Assembly: GCF_029223585.1 (NCBI RefSeq)
Contig: NZ_CP119424.1
Location: 434,001-498,000, forward strand
Source: Photobacterium sp. DA100
GTDB taxonomy: Bacteria > Pseudomonadota > Gammaproteobacteria > Enterobacterales > Vibrionaceae
Direction of reading: 5' to 3'
DNA: 64,000 bases
Of the stretch, positions 1-9,428 are shown piece after piece (position 1 is the stretch's first letter; each line of letters opens with the position of its first letter). Below the pieces are notes generated by a model. It made no database searches. It worked only from the letters and a program-made list of their open reading frames with translations, and was not told the DNA's origin. A program made the translations under genes and the position numbers.

Positions 1-893
1 TCGGCAGCAGCCATGCCGACGAGGGCTCCAGTTTCATCGAATTTAGGCAAGCTTCCGTTACCGTCAGAGCTGATGGTGATGTGATGGGCCTCTACACCTG
101 AGGCCATCGCGTATTTGACGGCTTGTTCAGGCGGAGTGAAACGGCTACCACCGGAAGTAATATCGATAAATCCGCCTTTGCGGGCAAATTCGATGGCCTG
201 GTTAAATAGCTGCTCGGTACGGGCGACATGGGTTGGCGAGAAATGGTGAATGGGCAGGCCCATCGCTAGAAGCTCATTGACTTGGGCGAATGGGTTATCG
301 AGGCCGCCCATATGGATATGTAGCAGTCCTCGCTTGCCAGAAAGCATGCCTGCAATACGGATATCCGAGACGATACGGGCAAGTTCTTCGGTCGTGGGGA
401 AGGAGCACCGATGGTCGGCAAGTGCAATTTTGACACCGAGGATAGCAGGGATGAAAGTGATATCATCGCGGATCGACCCGGTAATGGTTTTGGTCGGTAC
501 TTCGTAAGATCCGGTGTGCATGTAGGCGCTGATACCTTCTTCGCGCAGTGCCGCTGCCTTGGCATACAAGTCCCGTGGAGAACGGGAGATACCGTCGGTA
601 CCCAGTACACCAACGGCTGTAGTGGTACCTGCCTGAATCAGTTTATTTAGGGTGACTTGCGGGGTACGGCTGGCAAAGCCCGCTTCGCCACCACCGCCTG
701 TGAGGTGGAGGTGTTGGTCTATCAGGCCGGGAGTAACAATTTTGCCCTGACAGTCGATGGTACTCACATCTTTAAGCGCATTAACTTGCATTGAGGGGCT
801 GATTGCCAGTACCTTGCCGTGAGAAATTAGAATATCCGTCCTGCCAATAGGTAACGGGGAATAAAGCTCAGCGTTTTTAAGTAGGGTAAACAT
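1..893 (-). CDS. iadA: beta-aspartyl (isoaspartyl) dipeptidase, 3' end cut off by the window
   Basis: The reverse strand encodes 297 codons from the ATG at 893 to the window edge with no stop. The protein has the amidohydrolase layout: a beta-sandwich start (MFTLLKNAELYSP), then GLIDQHLHLTGGGGE holding the HxH metal ligands, then ITSGG and SSDGNGSLPKFD, which are typical of IadA. The family hydrolyses isoaspartyl dipeptides in the cytoplasm using two zinc ions, clearing products of damaged-protein turnover. About 90 C-terminal residues lie outside the window. A HypT-like LysR gene starts divergently 205 bases away, the same neighbour as in Escherichia coli, which supports the assignment. An IadA-like peptidase with a different specificity is the main alternative. 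Confidence 0.88.
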   Translation of the reverse strand, partial: MFTLLKNAELYSPLPIGRTDILISHGKVLAISPSMQVNALKDVSTIDCQGKIVTPGLIDQHLHLTGGGGEAGFASRTPQVTLNKLIQAGTTTAVGVLGTDGISRSPRDLYAKAAALREEGISAYMHTGSYEVPTKTITGSIRDDITFIPAILGVKIALADHRCSFPTTEELARIVSDIRIAGMLSGKRGLLHIHMGGLDNPFAQVNELLAMGLPIHHFSPTHVARTEQLFNQAIEFARKGGFIDITSGGSRFTPPEQAVKYAMASGVEAHHITISSDGNGSLPKFDETGALVGMAAA

Positions 894-1098
894 AGGGTGC
901 TCTTTTGTTATTGATTGTAAGTACTGTGTTTGATGCTCAGTCAAACCAGCTGCTTTGGCAGAGGTTCTGTTGTCACCAGCCTGTCTGCTTCAAAAAGAGA
1001 GTAACCTTAATTTTTATAAGAGTATTTTTATTTCTATTGCTGTTTTCGAATGAAACTATTCATTCAGATCATAGCTTGACGTATGGCAGGAAGAGTTT

Positions 1099-1998
1099 AT
1101 GGATTTTAAATGGTTAGATGATTTTATGAGCCTGAGGGAGTTAGGAAACTTCGGCGCAGCCGCCAAGGCTCGGCATGTGACCCAGTCCGCTTTTAGTCGC
1201 AGGATACAGGCGTTGGAGTTGTGGGTCGGCACGCCTTTGTTTGATCGCACATCTTACCCAATCACCCTGACAGAGCATGGTGAGAAGTTTGTCCCTTATG
1301 TGGAAAATCTGCTTGAACAGATCAAGGTGACCAAAGAAGATTTTGCCCAGGTATCACTGAAAACTGATAATACTGTTCGTATTGTTAGTTTGCATTCGTT
1401 TGCCGTTAACCTGTTACCCAATTTATTTCGGCAGGGAAGTGGGCAGTTCAAAACGCTTAACTTGGCCATCAACCCCTCCGTACAGGGAATAGACAATCAT
1501 TTCCAGGCTTTACTCGATGGCTCGAGCGATATTCTGTTTGCTTACAATACTCAGGGAATGCGCCCATCATTTTTGATTGAAGATAAGGTGGAAAAGTTGC
1601 TGGTGTCTCAGGAGGAGATCATTCCCGTCATTTCACCGAGGCTGCTGGAACAGCACGCTTCAGGAGAAGACTATCCGTATTTGGCATATTCAGAGCATAC
1701 TTTCCTGCACAATGTCGTTGCCCCTTTAGTTGATAAAAGCCGATGCCCCCTTAATCAGGTATTCGAGACGACATTGACCGAGTCTTTAATAAAGATGGCC
1801 GTCAATGGCTATGGGGTGGCCTGGGCTCCTCGCCATGCAATTGACGCCGAGTTGTCGGCTGGGCTTCTGGTCAGGGCATTTCCTGAAATGACAGAGTTGC
1901 TGATTACTTTGGATATCGTGTGTTATCGCGCAAAAGAAGCTAATCGTCAATCGGTTAGCCAGTTTTGGCGCGGACTGAGTCAGGTTGTTGATTTGTAG
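1099..1998 (+). CDS. LysR-family regulator, HypT/YjiE-like
   Basis: A 299-residue LysR-type regulator. Residues 1-60 form the winged helix-turn-helix (WLDDFMSLRELGNFGAAA, then VTQSAFSRRIQALE), followed by a substrate-binding effector domain from about residue 90. The QSAFSRRI string resembles the HypT (YjiE) subgroup, whose E. coli member lies beside iadA. The gene is divergent from iadA here, so control of isoaspartyl dipeptide breakdown, or of an oxidative-stress response as known for HypT, are both possible. A second protein of the same subgroup is encoded at 58092-59042. The start is the ATG preceded by AGGAAGAG. A hairpin terminator follows at 2072-2097. Confidence 0.85.
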   Translation: MDFKWLDDFMSLRELGNFGAAAKARHVTQSAFSRRIQALELWVGTPLFDRTSYPITLTEHGEKFVPYVENLLEQIKVTKEDFAQVSLKTDNTVRIVSLHSFAVNLLPNLFRQGSGQFKTLNLAINPSVQGIDNHFQALLDGSSDILFAYNTQGMRPSFLIEDKVEKLLVSQEEIIPVISPRLLEQHASGEDYPYLAYSEHTFLHNVVAPLVDKSRCPLNQVFETTLTESLIKMAVNGYGVAWAPRHAIDAELSAGLLVRAFPEMTELLITLDIVCYRAKEANRQSVSQFWRGLSQVVDL

Positions 1999-2071
1999 TA
2001 TTATGGTTAGAAACGTTATTGATTTGCTGGTGTAGTGCTGATCGAGTAAGCGGCTATCAGCGGAATAAATT

Positions 2072-2097
2072 AAAACCGTAGTAATCACTGCGGTTTT
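2072..2097 (+). terminator. rho-independent terminator after the LysR gene
   Basis: An 11-base-pair stem (AAAACCGTAGT with ACTGCGGTTTT, one G-T pair) around a four-base loop, ending in a short T run. It lies 74 bases after the LysR stop. The rest of the 1999-2315 gap is AT-rich with no gene that I can see. Confidence 0.7.
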
Positions 2098-2315
2098 TAG
2101 TTTGGTTTTTTGTTAGTTTCTTTTTAAGGCTTTATACGGCTAAGTATTGGTTAAGTGTGATTTTGATATAGCGTTCGACTCCAATACCTCAGATGAATGT
2201 CAATTTTTCTTACAATAAAACAGAGGATTATATTGATATAGTATATTTGTTGGGTATTCTTATGGTTGTGCTAGGTTGCATAATAAAACCTTATTTCAAT
2301 TAATCAAAATAAAAA

Positions 2316-3110
2316 ATGAATATAACCGATGAGCAGTATCTTTATGCTGTTAAATTAAAAAATAAAGCTCACCCTTTTCCCTGCGCTCTTTACGATAAAA
2401 ATGGCAGTTATTTTTTTATCAATAGAGCTTTCGAGGTTTGTTTTGGTGTAAAAAGCGAGCAAGTGCTTGGAAAAAGCATTTTATCTTTAGAAAGTAATGT
2501 AAATGATTTTGTTGGTGTTATCGATGCCCAGAATAAGCATGTAATGAACACTAAAGAGCATCTTTTTTCATTGAATATCGTTCCAACAACATCGGGTACA
2601 GAGGCATTTTACGTATCAAAGCGACCTTTAATTAATGCGTTAGATGAGGTCGTTGGGGTGGATGTCAGTATGTTCAATACCGGTTTTATCTTCTCCCTGT
2701 TTTCATCATTTAATGACCCTCGTATGTATCAAGAGCAAGGGAATATGCCTAGTGGGCCCCAGGGCTTGTGTGACTGTTTTACACCATTACAAGAAACGTA
2801 TGCTTACTTCATTATGTGCGGCTTCTCTAATGATGCGATAAGTACCATTCTCAATAAATCCATTAAAACGGTAGAGAATAATATGTCAAGGCTGTTTGAC
2901 AAGGCACAGTTGTGTTACAGCCCGTATATTAACAGTCGGCGTGAATTTCGTGATTATTTGTTGAGAAATAAGATCACTAATTTGTCACCTGCCGGGACAA
3001 TGGAAACTTTCATCAAAACATTAACAACGGTGCCGAGTAACCTTGCTGAAGCTGAGAGTGAGGTTATGAGTCAATTTTTGTTATTTAGTGATTTTGGTAA
3101 AGTAGGCTGA
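2316..3110 (+). CDS. PAS-LuxR type transcriptional regulator
   Basis: A 264-residue protein. Residues about 10-125 resemble a PAS sensor fold (FPCALYDKNGSYFFINRAF, then VLGKSIL). A GerE/LuxR-type helix-turn-helix follows at about 150-205 (LQETYAYFIMCGFSND, then ISTILNKSIKTVENNMSRL). No membrane segment or signal peptide is visible, so it should act in the cytoplasm on an unknown small signal. The upstream region is very AT-rich and carries no clear Shine-Dalgarno sequence before the ATG. It converges on the amine-operon end at 3217 and is a candidate regulator of it, although nothing in the sequence proves that link. Confidence 0.75.
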   Translation: MNITDEQYLYAVKLKNKAHPFPCALYDKNGSYFFINRAFEVCFGVKSEQVLGKSILSLESNVNDFVGVIDAQNKHVMNTKEHLFSLNIVPTTSGTEAFYVSKRPLINALDEVVGVDVSMFNTGFIFSLFSSFNDPRMYQEQGNMPSGPQGLCDCFTPLQETYAYFIMCGFSNDAISTILNKSIKTVENNMSRLFDKAQLCYSPYINSRREFRDYLLRNKITNLSPAGTMETFIKTLTTVPSNLAEAESEVMSQFLLFSDFGKVG

Positions 3111-3216
3111 TTCCTTTTGTCTAAATGGGAGCGAAATATTGTTACTAAATTTTTTAAACTCAAGTGCCTTAGAACAATAGTATCTGCATCTATGATTTTT
3201 AGCATAGGATAATAGT

Positions 3217-3531
3217 CTATAACAAAATATCAGTTTTGAGTGGCAGTTCGGCACCGAGCCATATAGCGCTGGTGGTGTGATCAGAAAGCGCATCAAGGGT
3301 TACAGGGTGGATAAGTACTGACAGTTCGCCGCGATTGTCGTCTAGCCACTGGCAAAAAAGATGAGTATTCATGCTGAAATGCACTTCAAACATAGGTTTG
3401 CTGTGCGGCCCGACTGATTGATGCACCATTGGAAAAATTGCATCAATGTCTTCCCGCTGCGCGATAGCTTGGTGTAAATACTTAGCCAGGTTGCTCTGGT
3501 GGTCATCAAAGTAAATATGAGCGTGATACAT
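3217..3531 (-). CDS. DOPA 4,5-dioxygenase family protein (small extradiol-type enzyme)
   Basis: A 104-residue protein starting MYHAHIYFDD and carrying HPVTLDALSDHTTSAIWLG, the pattern of the DOPA 4,5-dioxygenase / COG3805 aromatic ring-cleaving family. The conserved histidines of the HxH start and the later HP and DH motifs probably bind non-haem iron. I chose the ATG at 3531 because GGAGA sits five bases before it; a longer reading would need a TTG start at 3552. Bacterial members are mostly uncharacterised. It lies 83 bases downstream of the amidotransferase gene on the same strand, so it may be the last gene of that operon, but a role in amine breakdown is not obvious. Confidence 0.72.
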   Translation of the reverse strand: MYHAHIYFDDHQSNLAKYLHQAIAQREDIDAIFPMVHQSVGPHSKPMFEVHFSMNTHLFCQWLDDNRGELSVLIHPVTLDALSDHTTSAIWLGAELPLKTDILL

Positions 3532-3614
3532 AACTGTCTCCATGAACTCCAAGTTAAGTTGAAAATCATTGTAAGCCAGCGAGAGAAAGAGACGAGGCGT
3601 CTGGTTTGTTGGAG

Positions 3615-4370
3615 TTATTCGGTTTTATTGAAGGTATGCTGGTTGTTCAACAGTTGTCGGTAGCGAAAAAACTGGATGATCCACCGGGTGAGCAGAAGGT
3701 GATCTGTTGGCTGGTCTAGGGAGTTCACCGCTATCTGGTAAGTCTCAGCAGGATAACAGCTCTGCCTGAGTGCCATTAAATCGAGAAGGTACTCGGGGGT
3801 GAACTCAGGATGGCCTTGAATGCCAAGAAAGTGATTACCCACTTGCATGATACTGTTTGGGCAATAATCACTACCGGCGAGTATGCGGCTGCCTTGCGGA
3901 GGACGAATGACTTGGTCCTGATGGCTAACCAATAGCGACAATGTCTTGGGTGGCGTCGTCAGCCAGGGACTGTGCTGACATTGCTCTGAGTTTAAGGATA
4001 TTTTTTGTGCCCCTATTCCCCAACCGTTCTCTGAAGTGACGACCTCGCCAGCCAAGGCCTGCGCTATCATCTGGTGGCCAAAGCAAATCCCGACCAAGGG
4101 AGTGTGCTGAAAGTACAACTGGTGGACAAACCCCTGGAAAACACTGATCCACCGGCTTTGCTCAAAGACACTATAGCGGCTGCCGCTGGTTAGGTAGCCG
4201 TCGCATTCACTTAATGATTGCGGATATTGGCCGTCAATAACCCGGTAAAACTGCAACGCGATGCTTGGGTCCACTGCCGCAAACAGGTTGGAAAACATTG
4301 CTGGGTAGTTGCCATGTTTCGGCTGCAATTCGGGCCTGACATCATCACACAGTAATACGCCGAGCTTCAT
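3615..4370 (-). CDS. class I glutamine amidotransferase-like gamma-glutamyl hydrolase
   Basis: A 251-residue protein with the class I glutamine amidotransferase fold. The nucleophile elbow is GICFGHQM (Cys about residue 96) and the His-Glu pair is in GIQGHPEF (about residue 190). It stands alone, without a synthase partner domain, and ends the glutamine synthetase-aldehyde dehydrogenase-alcohol dehydrogenase operon. In gamma-glutamylated amine pathways a stand-alone amidotransferase removes glutamate at the end, as PuuD does. This protein is closer in appearance to the GMP synthase-type domain than to PuuD. I infer that it releases glutamate from the oxidised gamma-glutamyl product. An AGGA ribosome site precedes the ATG. 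Confidence 0.75.
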   Translation of the reverse strand: MKLGVLLCDDVRPELQPKHGNYPAMFSNLFAAVDPSIALQFYRVIDGQYPQSLSECDGYLTSGSRYSVFEQSRWISVFQGFVHQLYFQHTPLVGICFGHQMIAQALAGEVVTSENGWGIGAQKISLNSEQCQHSPWLTTPPKTLSLLVSHQDQVIRPPQGSRILAGSDYCPNSIMQVGNHFLGIQGHPEFTPEYLLDLMALRQSCYPAETYQIAVNSLDQPTDHLLLTRWIIQFFRYRQLLNNQHTFNKTE

Positions 4371-4378
4371 CTTGATTC

Positions 4379-5542
4379 CTATAAGTCGAGGGTGCCGTTA
4401 AGCGCATGGTTAAACAAGGTGGTATATTGCTCTTGGCTAAGATGGATCGGGTTTCCGCTGGCCGCTGCATCATTTACCGACTGCGCTGCAATGGTTGCTT
4501 GCTCCTGACCGGTCACGCCAAGCTGAGCTAAAGTGTGAGGGATACGGAGCTGCTTACGCAATGCTAGAGTCCACTCAAGTACGCCATCGAAGCCATCTTT
4601 ATCCAACTCGAGATAATGGGAGAGCCTCTGCATTTTTTCATGCAGGTAATGCCGATTGGCACAGAGCACGTAGGGCATCAAGACGGCATTGAGCAAGCCG
4701 TGATGTAAGTTGTAGCGCGCCCCGAGGGTATGTGCCAACGCATGCATCGCGCCAAGCCCTTTCTGGAAGGCCGTTGCTCCCATGGATGAAGCAATTAGCA
4801 TCTGGGTTCTTGCCTGTAGGTTGCTGCCGTCAGTGTAGGCAATGGGGAGGTAGAGTTTTATCAGTCTCATGCCTTCAATTGCGATAGCTTCGGCCATCGG
4901 GTGGTAGCTCGGGGAGCAATAGGCTTCAAGATTATGCGATAGCGCGTCCATTCCCGTTGCCGCAGTGAGGTGGGGGGGCAGGTCAACGGTCAGTGTCGGG
5001 TCCAAAATAACCTGCATCGGCAGCATCTGCGGATGGAAAATGATCCGTTTGCAGTGGCTTTGGCTATCAGTAATGACCGATGCCCGGCCAACTTCAGAAC
5101 CTGTTCCCGCGGTTGTGGGTAGGGCAATCACTGGGGCGATAAGCGAGGGATCGGCTTTTTTCCAATTGTCGTCAATATCTTCAAACTGCCACAAGGGGTG
5201 CTGCTGCTTTGCCACCAAGGCGATGGCTTTGCCGGTGTCGATTGATGAGCCCCCGCCAACGGCGATAACAGCGTCATGCCTGCCTTCGAGAAAGCACCGG
5301 ATGCCACTTTCTACCTGCTCACCGGTCGGGTTTCCCGAGAAATCGCTGAAAACAGAGATGGCAAGATGGTCGTTTTGGCACGCTGAGATAATACCCCTAA
5401 TAGCTTGGGTATCGGCCAGCGAGGGATCAGTGACAAATAGTGGGCGCTCAATAGATTGCTGGTGGCACAGTGCAGCCAGTTGCGAACTGGCATTTTCGCC
5501 AACAAGGATTTCGGTAGGGTAGTGCCAATGCAGGAGAGTCAT
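4379..5542 (-). CDS. iron-containing alcohol dehydrogenase
   Basis: A 387-residue type III (iron-dependent) alcohol dehydrogenase. The nucleotide site GGGSSIDTGKA is near residue 98. The metal-binding histidines occur in GMDALSHNLEAYCSPSYHPMA and GAMHALAHTLGARYNLHHG, all present. It lies between an aldehyde dehydrogenase gene (3-base gap) and the amidotransferase gene (8-base gap). The standard Puu pathway uses a flavin oxidase, PuuB, at the oxidation step; here an NAD(P)-linked alcohol dehydrogenase stands instead, which suggests that the gamma-glutamylated substrate carries a hydroxyl group. Alternatively it reduces a toxic aldehyde intermediate. Confidence 0.88.
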   Translation of the reverse strand: MTLLHWHYPTEILVGENASSQLAALCHQQSIERPLFVTDPSLADTQAIRGIISACQNDHLAISVFSDFSGNPTGEQVESGIRCFLEGRHDAVIAVGGGSSIDTGKAIALVAKQQHPLWQFEDIDDNWKKADPSLIAPVIALPTTAGTGSEVGRASVITDSQSHCKRIIFHPQMLPMQVILDPTLTVDLPPHLTAATGMDALSHNLEAYCSPSYHPMAEAIAIEGMRLIKLYLPIAYTDGSNLQARTQMLIASSMGATAFQKGLGAMHALAHTLGARYNLHHGLLNAVLMPYVLCANRHYLHEKMQRLSHYLELDKDGFDGVLEWTLALRKQLRIPHTLAQLGVTGQEQATIAAQSVNDAAASGNPIHLSQEQYTTLFNHALNGTLDL

Positions 5543-5545
5543 GAG

Positions 5546-7012
5546 TTAGTCCGCCGCCTTGGGGGGAATGGTAGTATTGCTAATGTGCTTGAGGTGGAAT
5601 GACTTGGGACGAGTCAGCGTCTCAAACCCGAGTGAAGACAGTGCATAGCCTTTTCCGGACTGTTTTATCCCTGTCCAGGCCAGTGCGGGATCCAGGTAGT
5701 CACAGCGATTAGCGAAAAAGGTACCGGTTTCGACTTGCTCGCCAATTTTAATGGCTCGCGTCATATCCGGGGTGAAGATGCTGGCAGTTAAACCGTATTC
5801 ACTATCATTCATTAGGTCTATGGCTTCTTGATCAGAGAAAACTTTCTGGATAGGCAGTACCGGGCCAAAGGTTTCCTCGGTCATGACCTGCATTTGGTGG
5901 TTTACGTCCGTTAATACTTGCGGGGCAAGATACGGGCTACCGGGTTTGCTATTGGGGAAGCAGGCCTCTGAGATGTGGGCTTGGGCGCCTTTTTGTTTGG
6001 CCTCGACGATTTGCTTGCGGACATGGTCGGCGGCTGACGTCGATATCAACGGCCCCAATGTGGTGTTTTTGTCGAGCGGAAAACCCAGTTGGTACTGATT
6101 GACGAGCTGGACTACCTTTTCGACAAATTCGTCATGGATTCGGTGGTCTACATAAACTCGTTCGATGGCGCAGCATGATTGGCCTGCATTGTAGAGAGCG
6201 CCGTCGACAATGGTTTCAACGGCTTGGTTTATGTCGGCATCATTGCATACATACGCGGGGTCGTTGCCGCCGAGCTCAAGACCCAGTCCATGGAAGTGGC
6301 CGGCCGCTGCCATTTCGATGCTGGCCCCTCCCGCCACGGAGCCAGTGAATACTACATGCTGCACTTGATCGCTGCTAACAATAAATTCTGTTGCTTCATG
6401 GCTTAAAAACAGGTGCTGGAAAACCCCGGCGGGAAGTTGCGCTTCATCAAAAGCCTGTTGGAACCGCTGGGCGCTGAGCGGGGTATGGGAGGAAGGCTTT
6501 AAGATCACGCTGTTTCCGGCCAATAATGCAGGAATAATGGCGTTGACGGCGGTGAGGTAGGGGTAATTCCACGGAGAGATGACTAATACTGTACCGAGCG
6601 GCTCCCGGACCATATATCGGGTAAATCCGGTTTTTTCAGGGAGCTCGATGGTGGCAAGTGCTTGCTCACAATGCTTGATCATGTAGCGAGCTCGCTCCTC
6701 TACCCCTTTTAGCTCACTGCTGCTATGGCGTATCGGCCGTCCCATCATCCAGCTCAGTTCGCTGGCTATCATATCCCGGTGGCTGAGCAGGGCATCGATT
6801 GCCCGTCGGCAATATTCCTGCCTTTGCGCTAGCGGGGTTTGTTTCCAACTCTTTTGCGCGTTGTTTGATTTATCTAACGAGTGCTGGATGTCCTCATGTG
6901 TTGCCATAACAACGGTTGCGACAACACTGCCGTCTGCAGGAGATATCGTATCTTGGGTAACTCCTTGCCGGTTATCAGTTTGGGCTGAATGCTTCAAGGC
7001 CTTTCCTCGCAT
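5546..7012 (-). CDS. NAD(P)-dependent aldehyde dehydrogenase
   Basis: A 488-residue member of the aldehyde dehydrogenase superfamily. The parts seen are ISPWNYP, NSVILKPSSHTPLSA, the FTGSVAGG cofactor turn, the catalytic glutamate in GLELGGND and the catalytic cysteine in NAGQSCCAIERVYV. Its ATG overlaps the TGA of the upstream glutamine synthetase-like gene by one base (TGATG), a sign of translational coupling. In context it should oxidise a gamma-glutamyl-amino-aldehyde to the acid, like PuuC, but many aldehydes are accepted by this superfamily and the exact substrate cannot be read from the sequence. Confidence 0.9.
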   Translation of the reverse strand: MRGKALKHSAQTDNRQGVTQDTISPADGSVVATVVMATHEDIQHSLDKSNNAQKSWKQTPLAQRQEYCRRAIDALLSHRDMIASELSWMMGRPIRHSSSELKGVEERARYMIKHCEQALATIELPEKTGFTRYMVREPLGTVLVISPWNYPYLTAVNAIIPALLAGNSVILKPSSHTPLSAQRFQQAFDEAQLPAGVFQHLFLSHEATEFIVSSDQVQHVVFTGSVAGGASIEMAAAGHFHGLGLELGGNDPAYVCNDADINQAVETIVDGALYNAGQSCCAIERVYVDHRIHDEFVEKVVQLVNQYQLGFPLDKNTTLGPLISTSAADHVRKQIVEAKQKGAQAHISEACFPNSKPGSPYLAPQVLTDVNHQMQVMTEETFGPVLPIQKVFSDQEAIDLMNDSEYGLTASIFTPDMTRAIKIGEQVETGTFFANRCDYLDPALAWTGIKQSGKGYALSSLGFETLTRPKSFHLKHISNTTIPPKAAD

Positions 7013-8379
7013 CAGATAATTTCGAAGTAACGGCTGAGCTCCCAGTCAGTTACGTGCTTCCTAAATTCCCTGTCCTCCCATTCGCGCGATGCGGCAAAAT
7101 GGTCGACGAAGGCCTGACCGAACAGTGAAACAGCGGCTTCTGATTGCTTGAATTGCTGAGTGGCATCCCATAGCGTGCGTGGTAAGGCAAGGGTGTCGCT
7201 ATGGGTTTGTTGGTAAGCATTTCCTAACACCGGCGGCGAAGGCTCCCAGCCTTGTTCAATACCAATAAGGCCAGAGCCCAGTGCAGCCGCAAGGGCGAGG
7301 AACGGGTTGGCATCCGCCGCCCCGATTCGGTATTCAATTCGTTGCGACTTTTCCGTACCGGTTATTACCCTAAGAGATGTTGTTCGGTTTTCGATGCCCC
7401 AGGTGGCATCTGTCGGTGCCCAGAAGCCAGGAATCATTCGGCTATAGCTGTTAACAGAAGGAGCGACCATACACAGTAGCTCCGGCATAAGGCGCTGTTG
7501 GCCTGCAAGAAAATGCCGTTGGAGCGAGCTCATCGAATGGAGGGCATCGCCGTCGAAAAAGGCATTTTTGCCATTTTGATCGCGTAGTGAAAGGTGGATA
7601 TGACCGCTCTGTCCGGGGTAGTCATTGCTCCACTTTGCCATGAAAGTTGCCATCAAATCATTTTTCTGGGCGAGCACTTTCATATAGGTTTTAAAGAGTG
7701 CGGCCTTGTCTGCGGCATGACAGGCAAAGTCGACCGCTAGTGCGGCTTCTATCACCCCGGGGCCAGTTTCGGAGTGGATGCCTTCAATCGGGAAGTCCAT
7801 GGTTTCGCCCATCGCGAGGATGGACTTATAGAGTTCGGAGTAGGTCGAGTTGCGTATCATCGAATAGCCAAACCAGTCGGGGGTTATTGGCTCGAGATTG
7901 CGAAAGCCCTTTTCTCGGACAGAATGTGGCGTTTCGCGGAAGAGAAAAAACTCGTACTCGAAAGCTGCTCTTGGTATCAATCCCATTGATTTGCATTTAT
8001 CAAGTACTCGATGCAGCGTGGCCCTTGGGCAGACGGATTCCGCCTCTCCGGCAAATTCAGCCATAAACAGCAGCATGCCATCTTCACCTAATACCTCCCG
8101 GCAACTGGAAGGGATGATACGAACTGGGGCGTCGGGGTAGCCTGTATGCCAACCTGTGTATTGGGTATTGTCGTAGAGCTGATCTTTGACATCCCAGCCC
8201 AGGACCACGTCGCAAAAGGCAAAGCCATTATCTAGGGAAGAGAAGAACTTTTCCTTGGACATATACTTGCCGCGCATTACACCGTCGTTATCGAACAATC
8301 CGACTTTGACGTGGCTAAGCTTGCGCTCTTCGATGATCTGCTTGGCATCTTTAGCCGTTTTGACCTCTCTTGGCACCAT
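7012..8379 (-). CDS. glutamine synthetase-like gamma-glutamyl-amine ligase
   Basis: A 455-residue class I glutamine synthetase fold: beta-grasp N-terminus (residues 15-110), then the catalytic domain with EYEFF, ETGPGVIEAAL, SGHIHLSL and the ATP-linked ENRTTSLRV string. It lacks the adenylylation-site tail of GlnA. The first position in an operon with aldehyde dehydrogenase, alcohol dehydrogenase and amidotransferase points to the PuuA/IpuC/GlnT group, which joins glutamate to an amine at the expense of ATP. The amine may be putrescine, ethanolamine or another amino alcohol; the alcohol dehydrogenase favours the last two. The start is the ATG after a CACCT-containing leader. Upstream, 8380-8608 is AT-rich with no gene. 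Confidence 0.82.
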   Translation of the reverse strand: MVPREVKTAKDAKQIIEERKLSHVKVGLFDNDGVMRGKYMSKEKFFSSLDNGFAFCDVVLGWDVKDQLYDNTQYTGWHTGYPDAPVRIIPSSCREVLGEDGMLLFMAEFAGEAESVCPRATLHRVLDKCKSMGLIPRAAFEYEFFLFRETPHSVREKGFRNLEPITPDWFGYSMIRNSTYSELYKSILAMGETMDFPIEGIHSETGPGVIEAALAVDFACHAADKAALFKTYMKVLAQKNDLMATFMAKWSNDYPGQSGHIHLSLRDQNGKNAFFDGDALHSMSSLQRHFLAGQQRLMPELLCMVAPSVNSYSRMIPGFWAPTDATWGIENRTTSLRVITGTEKSQRIEYRIGAADANPFLALAAALGSGLIGIEQGWEPSPPVLGNAYQQTHSDTLALPRTLWDATQQFKQSEAAVSLFGQAFVDHFAASREWEDREFRKHVTDWELSRYFEII

Positions 8380-8608
8380 AGGTGGGTATCCCTTCTGTTG
8401 GCTGAGCGGTGTTCAGTTAAATAGGCAAATAAGCATTGGTATTAGGATTTTTTTATTGTTGTTATAAACCTAGGAAGAGGTCGGACATTCGTCAACTTTA
8501 TCAGTACGGTGAAAAAGTCTCACTTGCAATTCATTGGTACTATGGCAGCAACTGTGTTCCAATATCGCCAAAATATTTTAATGATAAGTAAAGAAAAGGA
8601 AGTTATTG

Positions 8609-9286
8609 ATGTCACTTGTTATTCCTATGGTGATATTCATGCAGCAGCGAATGGCCGAAGCTGGAAATGTCAATGATGCGAAAGCCATGCAAGCGTATAT
8701 GAAAACCGACCAGCCGTTCTATGGGGTAAAGGCACCTGAGAGGAAGGCAATATTCAAGCAAGCTCGTGAGCATACGAAGATCACGTCTTTCATTGAGTAC
8801 AAGCGATTGGTGCTTTGGCTATGGTCAGGGGAGAACCGCGAAGAGCAATACCTCGCGCTGGATGTGGCTGAATACTACAAAGCCTTTCGTACTATCGATG
8901 CGTTTCCTGTTTACGAAGAGATGCTGACAGAAGCAAGCCACTGGGATACCGTCGATAAGATTGCGTCTAGCTTGATTGGTCCATTGGTGAAGGAACACCG
9001 AGAATTAGAACAGGTTGTCCGCAATTGGCGTCAATCAGACAATATGTGGTTACGCCGCGCTTCTTTATTAATCCATCTTAAACATAAATCAGAGACCAAC
9101 CTTCCCCTGCTGGAAGAAACCATCTTGATGCTAGCCAGTGAGAACGAGTTTTTCATTCAGAAGGCGGTGGGGTGGGTACTCAGAGAATATGCCAAAACGG
9201 ATGCGCAATATGTGAAGCTGTTCGTGCAACGTTACCAGCAACAACTGCCTCCTTTGAGTCAGCGAGAGGCGTTAAAGAATCTGTAA
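8609..9286 (+). CDS. DNA alkylation repair protein, AlkD-like HEAT-repeat family
   Basis: A 225-residue, mostly helical protein with repeats typical of the AlkD family (PF08713): YGVKAPERKAIFKQ near residue 35, LALDVAEYY, SHWDTVDKIASSLIG and FIQKAVGWVLREYAK. AlkD glycosylases remove positively charged alkylated bases without flipping them, and the tryptophan and aspartate in the SHWDTVD string match the conserved active-site area. I chose the ATG at 8609, eight bases after AAGGA; a TTG three bases earlier is also open. It is a single gene, divergent from the amine operon. Confidence 0.85.
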   Translation: MSLVIPMVIFMQQRMAEAGNVNDAKAMQAYMKTDQPFYGVKAPERKAIFKQAREHTKITSFIEYKRLVLWLWSGENREEQYLALDVAEYYKAFRTIDAFPVYEEMLTEASHWDTVDKIASSLIGPLVKEHRELEQVVRNWRQSDNMWLRRASLLIHLKHKSETNLPLLEETILMLASENEFFIQKAVGWVLREYAKTDAQYVKLFVQRYQQQLPPLSQREALKNL

Positions 9287-9428
9287 TAATGGTCTTAACT
9301 ATCAAAATGATAGCCATAAATTCTTTTTACTGTGTCAATCGCAGTTGTTAATATAGTTCTGAGCCGTGATTAACGGTATTACATAGTATAAGGTCGTTTG
9401 GCCTTAATAACATAAGAAGGCATTTATT

